Origin: Candidatus Mycobacterium wuenschmannii
GTDB lineage: Bacteria; Actinomycetota; Actinomycetes; Mycobacteriales; Mycobacteriaceae
Reading direction: 5' to 3'
DNA length: 64,000 nt
Assembly (NCBI RefSeq): GCF_030252325.1
Contig: NZ_CP126981.1
Span: 248,001-312,000, forward strand
The position numbers were made by a program, and so were the translations under genes. A model generated the notes under the pieces. That model had not been told where the DNA came from. It saw nothing but the letters and a program-made list of their open reading frames with translations, and searched no databases. This document shows positions 58,362 to 64,000 of this stretch, piece after piece; within the stretch, counting starts at the first letter, position 1, and every line of letters starts with the position of its first letter.

Positions 58362-58367
58362 GGCGAT

Positions 58368-58562
58368 TCAGCCGCGGACGACCTTGCCGGCTTTGATGCA
58401 CGAAGTGCAGACGTTGACGCGATGCTTGTTGCCTCCGGGACGGTCGGCGATGCGCACGCTCTGGATGTTCGGGTCCCACCGGCGGCTGGTCCGGCGATGA
58501 GAGTGCGACACCGACTTACCGAAGCCGGGGGCCTTCCCGCAGATATCGCAGACGGCAGCCAT
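58368..58562 (-). CDS. rpmB: Ribosomal protein bL28 (zinc-binding C+ form)
   Basis: 64 residues. [20 protein letters not shown] with Cys5 and Cys8, and CTSCIKAGK with a second CxxC, make a zinc ribbon. Mycobacteria also carry a cysteine-free L28 in a Zur-controlled operon; this is the zinc-replete form. Divergent from the DhaL/FakA-like gene. Confidence 0.95.
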   Translation of the reverse strand: MAAVCDICGKAPGFGKSVSHSHRRTSRRWDPNIQSVRIADRPGGNKHRVNVCTSCIKAGKVVRG

Positions 58563-58753
58563 ACGTGAAACTCCTCAGACTCTGGGGCCAACAACCAGGC
58601 GACGGGTGGCCCGACAACCTTGAAAGGATAGCTGCCGCCGGGCGGAACTGCCAAAACGGTCAAGAATCTGCGTGTGGGCACGTGACCTGTGTTGTCGTCG
58701 CGAGTGGATAGGCTGACGCGCACCGAGTGGCGGCGCGAGGAGGTGGTTTCGAG

Positions 58754-60415
58754 GTGGGTTCGGAGCTGGCTGAGCCGGGTCGCACGCTGGATGCGGCCGC
58801 GCTGCGTGACTGGGCCCATACGGCGGTCGGTGACCTGATCACCCACATCGACGAGATCAACCGCCTCAACGTGTTCCCGGTCGCCGACTCCGATACCGGG
58901 GTGAACATGCTGTTCACGATGCGCTCGGCGCTGGCCGAGGCCAACACCGAGGCCGGCTCCGCCGACGTCGTCACGACCGCGGCCGCGCTCTCATCCGGCG
59001 CGTTGAACGGCGCCCGCGGCAACTCCGGGGTGATCCTGTCCCAGATCCTGCGCGGCATCGCTGACGTCACCGCGCACGCGTCCGCCGACTCCGACCTGCA
59101 CGACGTCGACGCCCATCTGCTCGCCACGGCACTGCACCGCGGGGCCGAATTGGTCGTCGCCTCGATGGGAGGTCGCGAGGTCGAGGGCACGATCGTCTCG
59201 GTGCTCAAAGCCGCCGGTGAGGCGGTCGAGAAGGCCGCGGGTGACGGGCTGTCGCGGGCGGTCACCGCCGCCGGCGAGGCCGCGGTGGTCGCGCTGGAGA
59301 AGACACCCGAGCAGCTCGACGTCCTGGGCGAGGCCGGCGTAGTGGACGCCGGCGGCCGCGGGCTGCTGGTTCTGCTCGACGCGCTGCGCTCGACGGTCAC
59401 CGGGCAGGCGCCCAGCCGGAAGGTCTACGAGCCGGCTCCGCGACGGCCGGCGCCCGAGCTCGAAGCCAAACCGCCGTCGCCGCAGTTCGAGGTGATGTAC
59501 CTGTTGGGCGGCTGCGACGACGACGGCGCCAACCAGCTGCGCGAACGGCTCGACGAGCTCGGGGAATCGGTGGCCATCGCGACGTCGGGCGTCGTCGGCG
59601 GCTACTCCGTGCACGTCCACACCGACGACGCGGGGGCCGCCATCGAGGCGGGCCTGGTGTTCGGCAATCCCCGTCGCATCCAGATCTCGTACCTGACCAG
59701 TGGCACCAGCGGGCTGCCGCCGGGCAGCTGGACGCGGGAGCGGGCCGTCCTCGCCGTCATCGACGGTGACGGCGCGGCCGAATTATTCGGCGACGAGGGC
59801 GCCTGCGTGCTGCGGCCCGACGCGCTCGCGGAAGACCCGACGACCGTGCTCACCGCGCAGCAGTTGCTGCGCGCCGTCGTCGACACCGGCGCCGCGCAGG
59901 TGATGGTGTTACCCAACGGCTACGTGCCGGCGGAGGAGCTGGTGGCCGGTTGCACGGCGGCGATCGGCTGGGGCATCGACGTGGTGCCGCTGCCCACCGG
60001 CTCGATGGTCCAGGGCCTGGCCGCGCTCGCGGTGCACGAACCGGGCCGGCAGGCGGTCGACGACGGCTACACGATGGCGCGGGCCGCGGGCAGCGCCCGG
60101 CACGGGGCGGTGCGCCTCGCCACCGAGACGGCGCTCACCTGGGCGGGCACGTGCGAGCCGGGCAACGGGCTGGGCATCGCCGGCGACGAGGTGTTGATCG
60201 TGGCGCCCGATGTGCCTTCTGCCGCCACCGGCCTGATCGATCTGCTGCTCGGCGCCGGCGGGGAGTTGATCACCGTGCTCATCGGCGGTGGCATCGACGC
60301 GGACTCCGTCGAGTCGGCGCTGCAGGCGCACGTGCACGACCGCCACTTGGGCACCGAGCTGGCGATCTATCGCACCGGTCATCGCGGCGACGCGCTGCTG
60401 ATCGGGGTCGAGTAG
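58754..60415 (+). CDS. DhaL/FakA-like protein (Rv2974c-like)
   Basis: 553 residues from GTG 58754 (GAGGAGG 10 bases upstream); 58727 is an alternative GTG. N-terminal DhaL nucleotide-binding domain (INRLNVFPVADSDTGVNMLFTM; SSGALNGARGNSGVILSQILRG) and C-terminal FakA-type domain (VMYLLGGCDDDGANQLRERLDELGESVAI; SVHVHTDDAG). In Firmicutes FakA phosphorylates fatty acids bound to FakB. Whether that holds in mycobacteria is not shown. Ends 2 bp before recG. Confidence 0.88.
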   Translation: MGSELAEPGRTLDAAALRDWAHTAVGDLITHIDEINRLNVFPVADSDTGVNMLFTMRSALAEANTEAGSADVVTTAAALSSGALNGARGNSGVILSQILRGIADVTAHASADSDLHDVDAHLLATALHRGAELVVASMGGREVEGTIVSVLKAAGEAVEKAAGDGLSRAVTAAGEAAVVALEKTPEQLDVLGEAGVVDAGGRGLLVLLDALRSTVTGQAPSRKVYEPAPRRPAPELEAKPPSPQFEVMYLLGGCDDDGANQLRERLDELGESVAIATSGVVGGYSVHVHTDDAGAAIEAGLVFGNPRRIQISYLTSGTSGLPPGSWTRERAVLAVIDGDGAAELFGDEGACVLRPDALAEDPTTVLTAQQLLRAVVDTGAAQVMVLPNGYVPAEELVAGCTAAIGWGIDVVPLPTGSMVQGLAALAVHEPGRQAVDDGYTMARAAGSARHGAVRLATETALTWAGTCEPGNGLGIAGDEVLIVAPDVPSAATGLIDLLLGAGGELITVLIGGGIDADSVESALQAHVHDRHLGTELAIYRTGHRGDALLIGVE

Positions 60416-60417
60416 CC

Positions 60418-62631
60418 ATGGTGTCGCTCAGCGACCGCCTGGATTTCGTCGTCGGCGCCAAGGCCGCGGGCCCGCTGGAGGAAGTCTTCGGCATCCAGAC
60501 CGTCGACGACCTGCTGCGGCACTACCCGCGCAGCTATGTCGAGGGCAGCACTGTGCGCGGCGCCGACGAGGAAAAACCGCCGGAGGGTCAGCACGTCACG
60601 CTGGTCGACGAGATCACCGACACGGCGCTGCTACCGATCCGAAACCGGCCCAGGGACAAGCTGTTTCGCGTGACCGTCGGCTCGGGCCGCGGCAAGGTCA
60701 CTGCGACGTTCTTCCATCCGAAGAAGTGGATCACCGACCAGCTGTCCAAGGGCACCCGCGTGATGCTGTCCGGGGAGGTCGGCTACTTCCGCGGTGCTAT
60801 GCAATTGACTCATCCCGACTTCATGGTGCTGGACGGGCGCGCCCGTGGTAGCCGTTCATTGACCAAGATCGCCGAAGCCTCGCAGGCGGTCAGCGGTGAG
60901 GTCCTGCAGGAGGCGTTCGAGCGGACCTTCTACCCGATCTACCCCGCCAGCGCGAAGCTGCAGAGCTGGGACATCTTCAACTGCGTCCGGCAGGTGCTCG
61001 AGGTGCTCGAGCCGATCACCGATCCGCTACCTGAAAAGCTATGTGCCGCATATAATTTAGTCTCCGAAGACGAGGCGCTGCGGGCGATCCACCTGGCCGA
61101 GAACGACGCCGACCGGCGACGGGCCAAGGAGCGCCTGGCCTTCGACGAGGCGGTGGGTCTGCAGTGGGCGCTGGTGAGCCGGCGGTACGGCGAACTGGCC
61201 CAATCCGGTCCGGTGGCGCCGCCGAAGCCGGACGGTCTCACACATCAACTGCTGCACCGCTTGCCGTTCGACCTGACGGCGGGACAACGTGAGGTGCTCG
61301 ACGTCCTGTCCGCGGAACTCGCGGCAAACCGGCCGATGAACCGGTTGCTGCAGGGTGAAGTGGGTTCCGGCAAGACCATCGTCTCGGTGCTGGCGATGCT
61401 GCAAATGGTCGACGCCGGCTATCAGTGCGCGCTACTGGCGCCCACTGAAGTGCTTGCCGCGCAGCATCTCCGGTCAATCAGTGACGTGCTCGGCTCGTTG
61501 GCGATGGGTGGCCAGCTCGGCGGCGAGGAGGGCGCGACCAGGCTGGCGCTGTTGACCGGGTCGATGTCGGCAGGCCAGAAGAAGCAGGTACGCGCCGAGA
61601 TCGCGGGCGGCGAGGTCGGGATCGTCGTCGGCACGCACGCGCTGCTGCAGGACACCGTCGAGTTTCACAACCTGGGCATGGTGGTGGTCGACGAGCAGCA
61701 TCGCTTCGGTGTGGAGCAGCGAGATCAGTTGCGGGCCAAGGCGACTGCCGGCATCACCCCACATCTGCTGGTGATGACCGCGACGCCGATCCCCCGAACG
61801 GTGGCCCTGACCGTGTTCGGTGACCTGGAAACCTCGACGCTGCGCGAGCTTCCGCGTGGTAGGCAGCCGATCACCACCACCGCGATCTTCGTCGAGGAAA
61901 AACCCGCGTGGCTGGACCGTGCCTGGCGCCGCATCATCGAAGAAGTGCGCGAGGGCCGGCAGGCCTACGTGGTGGCGCCGCGTATCGACGACTCGGACAG
62001 CACCGGCCAATCCGAGACAAGCCAACGGCCTTCGGCCACAGTCGAAGAGCTCTACGCCCGGCTGGGCAACGATCAGTTGGCCGGTCTGCGACTCGGGCTC
62101 ATGCACGGTCGGTTGAGCGGCGATGAGAAGGACGCCGTGATGACCGCGTTCCGCGCACGTGAGATCGACGTGCTGGTGTGCACCACGGTGATCGAGGTCG
62201 GCGTTGACGTTCCCAACGCCACGGTGATGCTGGTGATGGATGCCGACCGCTTCGGAATCAGTCAGCTGCATCAGTTGCGCGGTCGCATCGGCCGGGGCCA
62301 ACACGCCAGCATCTGCCTGCTGGCCAGCTGGATGCCATCACTGTCGCGGGCTGGCCGACGGCTGAGCGCGGTTGCCGGGACGCTCGACGGGTTCGAACTC
62401 GCCGACCTTGACCTCAGGGAACGCCGCGAGGGAGATGTGTTGGGCCGCAGCCAGTCCGGCCGCGCGATCTCGCTTCGGCTGCTCTCGCTGATCGATCATC
62501 GCGAGATCATCGAGGCGGCCCGGGAGTTCTGCGAACGGGCCTACGACGACCCGGCTGCCCATGCCGGGCTGGCGCTGCTGGCCGCGCCGTTCACCGGCAG
62601 TGAGCGCATCGACTTCCTGGACAAGTCGTGA
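60418..62631 (+). CDS. recG: ATP-dependent DNA helicase RecG
   Basis: 737 residues from ATG 60418, as in M. tuberculosis Rv2973c. Remodels stalled forks and recombination junctions. N-terminal wedge with OB fold (KLFRVTVGSGRGKVTATFF), Walker A GEVGSGKT, Walker B VVDEQHRFG, TATPIPRT and the helicase C part with QLRGRIGRGQHASICLL plus the TRG-like end. Overlaps the HNH gene (GTGA). Confidence 0.97.
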   Translation: MVSLSDRLDFVVGAKAAGPLEEVFGIQTVDDLLRHYPRSYVEGSTVRGADEEKPPEGQHVTLVDEITDTALLPIRNRPRDKLFRVTVGSGRGKVTATFFHPKKWITDQLSKGTRVMLSGEVGYFRGAMQLTHPDFMVLDGRARGSRSLTKIAEASQAVSGEVLQEAFERTFYPIYPASAKLQSWDIFNCVRQVLEVLEPITDPLPEKLCAAYNLVSEDEALRAIHLAENDADRRRAKERLAFDEAVGLQWALVSRRYGELAQSGPVAPPKPDGLTHQLLHRLPFDLTAGQREVLDVLSAELAANRPMNRLLQGEVGSGKTIVSVLAMLQMVDAGYQCALLAPTEVLAAQHLRSISDVLGSLAMGGQLGGEEGATRLALLTGSMSAGQKKQVRAEIAGGEVGIVVGTHALLQDTVEFHNLGMVVVDEQHRFGVEQRDQLRAKATAGITPHLLVMTATPIPRTVALTVFGDLETSTLRELPRGRQPITTTAIFVEEKPAWLDRAWRRIIEEVREGRQAYVVAPRIDDSDSTGQSETSQRPSATVEELYARLGNDQLAGLRLGLMHGRLSGDEKDAVMTAFRAREIDVLVCTTVIEVGVDVPNATVMLVMDADRFGISQLHQLRGRIGRGQHASICLLASWMPSLSRAGRRLSAVAGTLDGFELADLDLRERREGDVLGRSQSGRAISLRLLSLIDHREIIEAAREFCERAYDDPAAHAGLALLAAPFTGSERIDFLDKS

Positions 62632-63359
62632 CCGCACCGCAGATGACCCGCAGAGCGTGGCTGTGGTTGTCGGCACTCGCGATCCTGACGGTCCTGGTCG
62701 CCTATCAGGTGGTGGTCACGACGGCGGGGGACCGGGCCCGGGAATTCGCGGCCCGCGCCGATGTCCCGACCGTCCAACCCGGGGTTGACGTGCTGGGCGG
62801 AATCGCCGTGGTGCCGTGGCGAACTCGGCACTACGACTACCGCCGGGCGGCCTTCGGCGACGCCTGGACCGACGACAACGACGCACCGGGCGGGCACAAC
62901 GGCTGCGACACCCGCGACGACATCCTCAACCGCGACCTGGTCGACAAGACTTCGGTGTGGACCAAGCGCTGCCCCGACGCCGTCGAGACCGGCACCCTGC
63001 ACGACCCATATACCAACGCCACCATCAACTTTCACCGCGGCCCCAAGGTAGGCGAGGCGGTGCAGATCGACCACATCGTCCCGTTGGCGCTGGCCTGGGA
63101 CATGGGTGCCTACGACTGGCCGGCTGCTCAGCGGATCCGGTTCGCCAATGATCCGGCGAATCTGCTTGCGGTGCAAGGCCAGGCGAACCAGGACAAGAGC
63201 GACTCCCAGCCCGCGCTGTGGATGCCACCGAACGCCGCGTTCCACTGCCAGTACGCGATGCAGTTCATCGCGGTGTCCCGGGGTTACGGTTTGCCGATCG
63301 ACGCCCCGTCGGCCGTGGTCTTACGCGGAGCGGCGCAGACCTGCCCCGTCGCGCCCTGA
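62628..63359 (+). CDS. Secreted or membrane-anchored HNH-family (DUF1524) nuclease
   Basis: 243 residues, GTG 62628. N-terminal hydrophobic helix (AWLWLSALAILTVLVAYQVVV), then DYRRAAFGDAWTDDN, NGCDTRDDILNRDL, the metal-site VQIDHIVPLALAWDMGA and NLLAVQGQANQDKSDSQPALWMPP, the pattern of exported GmrSD/DUF1524-like nucleases. Probably digests DNA outside the cytoplasm. Coupled to recG by overlap. Confidence 0.9.
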   Translation: MTAPQMTRRAWLWLSALAILTVLVAYQVVVTTAGDRAREFAARADVPTVQPGVDVLGGIAVVPWRTRHYDYRRAAFGDAWTDDNDAPGGHNGCDTRDDILNRDLVDKTSVWTKRCPDAVETGTLHDPYTNATINFHRGPKVGEAVQIDHIVPLALAWDMGAYDWPAAQRIRFANDPANLLAVQGQANQDKSDSQPALWMPPNAAFHCQYAMQFIAVSRGYGLPIDAPSAVVLRGAAQTCPVAP

Positions 63360-63442
63360 ATCGTCATCCAGTGTGAATCCCGCGACGCGACACGCCGATA
63401 CGCCGTCGTGGATCGCAGACTCTGGGGAGGCAGACCGTACAG

Positions 63443-64000
63443 CTAGACGCCGGTGTAGGTCAGCGGATCCGGCCGCACGCGGGTTCCGTCGTCGAGTCCG
63501 TTGAGCGCGTCCATGTGGGCGGCGGTCAGCTCGAAGTCGAAGACGTTGAAGTTGCCGGCGATGCGCTCGGGGTTGCCGGACCGCGGAATCACGACGTTGC
63601 CCAGCTGAATGCTCCACCGAATCAGCACCTGCGCGGGGGTGCGGTCGTATTCGCCCGCGATCGAGGTCACGGTGGCGTTGTCCAGCAGTCCGCCGATCGC
63701 CAGCGGGCTGTAGGCCTCGGTGACGACGTTGTGCTTCGCGTTCTCCGCCCGCAGCTCGGCCTGGTTCAGCAGCGGGTGCAGCTCGATCTGGTTGACCGCG
63801 GGGGTGAAGTAGGTCAGGTCGATGACCGTCTCGAGGTGTTCCTCGGTGAAGTTGCAGACGCCGATCGACTTCGTATGGCCGTCGCCTCGAGCCTGGATCA
63901 ATCCGCCGAACGTGTCGACGTACTTACCCAGTGAGGCCATCGGCCAGTGCACGAGGAACAGGTCGACATACTCCAGCCCCAACTTGTCCAGGCTGACCTT
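63443..64000 (-). CDS. Aldo/keto reductase (partial, 5' end beyond window)
   Basis: The C-terminal 185 or so residues of an NADPH-dependent aldo/keto reductase: [45 protein letters not shown] and the NADPH-binding [22 protein letters not shown]. The catalytic Tyr and Lys region, in the missing N-terminal part, cannot be checked. Rv2971-like by position. Confidence 0.93.
   Translation of the reverse strand, partial: KVSLDKLGLEYVDLFLVHWPMASLGKYVDTFGGLIQARGDGHTKSIGVCNFTEEHLETVIDLTYFTPAVNQIELHPLLNQAELRAENAKHNVVTEAYSPLAIGGLLDNATVTSIAGEYDRTPAQVLIRWSIQLGNVVIPRSGNPERIAGNFNVFDFELTAAHMDALNGLDDGTRVRPDPLTYTGV

Overview
The window looks like a piece of a mycobacterial chromosome, most likely a fast-growing Mycolicibacterium-type species. 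Base composition is high in GC, GTG starts are common, and most genes in the right half follow, in inverted orientation, the order I remember for Mycobacterium tuberculosis H37Rv Rv3009c to Rv2971: gatB, then lppZ, a DoxX protein, cfp6, ilvB-ilvN-ilvC, serA, leuB, an MFS transporter, a fumarylacetoacetase-family (FAA) hydrolase, an IclR regulator, leuC-leuD, hupB, mutT1, ppk, fbiD, gpsA, ddlA, a DUF3515 gene, thiL, ung, rpmB, a DhaL/FakA-like gene, recG and an aldo/keto reductase. Species assignment is from gene order and protein style only.

Region 1 (1-11.9 kb): a PAS-ANTAR regulator, gatB, an exported protein of unknown function, a second type II topoisomerase pair resembling TopoNM of M. 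smegmatis, a P450 with an overlapping TetR gene, an L,D-transpeptidase and a secreted GH6 glycosidase.

Region 2 (12.1-17.5 kb): a tight four-gene operon for an adenosylcobalamin-dependent acyl-CoA mutase: large subunit, B12-binding subunit, family III CoA-transferase and MeaB GTPase. It is flanked by an enoyl-CoA hydratase gene and a GntR regulator. The mutase keeps the methylmalonyl-CoA-type Tyr and Arg but has Ala where Tyr243 normally sits, so its substrate is probably not methylmalonyl-CoA.

Region 3 (17.5-22.9 kb): two transporters, then an OmpR-type two-component system whose sensor has a proline-rich extracytoplasmic segment, divergent from a proline-rich membrane protein. A strong inverted repeat lies between them.

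Region 4 (23.1-33.7 kb): the most unusual part. Two paralogous modules each carry a Rieske oxygenase alpha subunit followed by a small acidic companion protein. Around them are a metal-site-altered amidohydrolase, MarR and TetR regulators, an AveC-spirocyclase-like membrane protein, a 2Fe-2S ferredoxin, an SDR, a TauD-type dioxygenase, another membrane protein and an alpha/beta hydrolase. An identical 16-bp element, in opposite orientations, precedes both modules, and related sequence lies beside the TetR gene, which argues for one regulon. The pathway substrate is unknown.

Region 5 (33.7-64 kb): conserved core. Branched-chain amino acid synthesis (ilvBNC with a leader-peptide attenuator, leuB, leuCD with an IclR regulator), serA, tRNA-Gln and tRNA-Glu, hupB, polyphosphate, F420 and cell-wall enzymes, and DNA repair. 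Two MIRU-like 55-bp tandem repeats and a long dispersed-type palindrome lie in the gaps. The last gene runs off the window.
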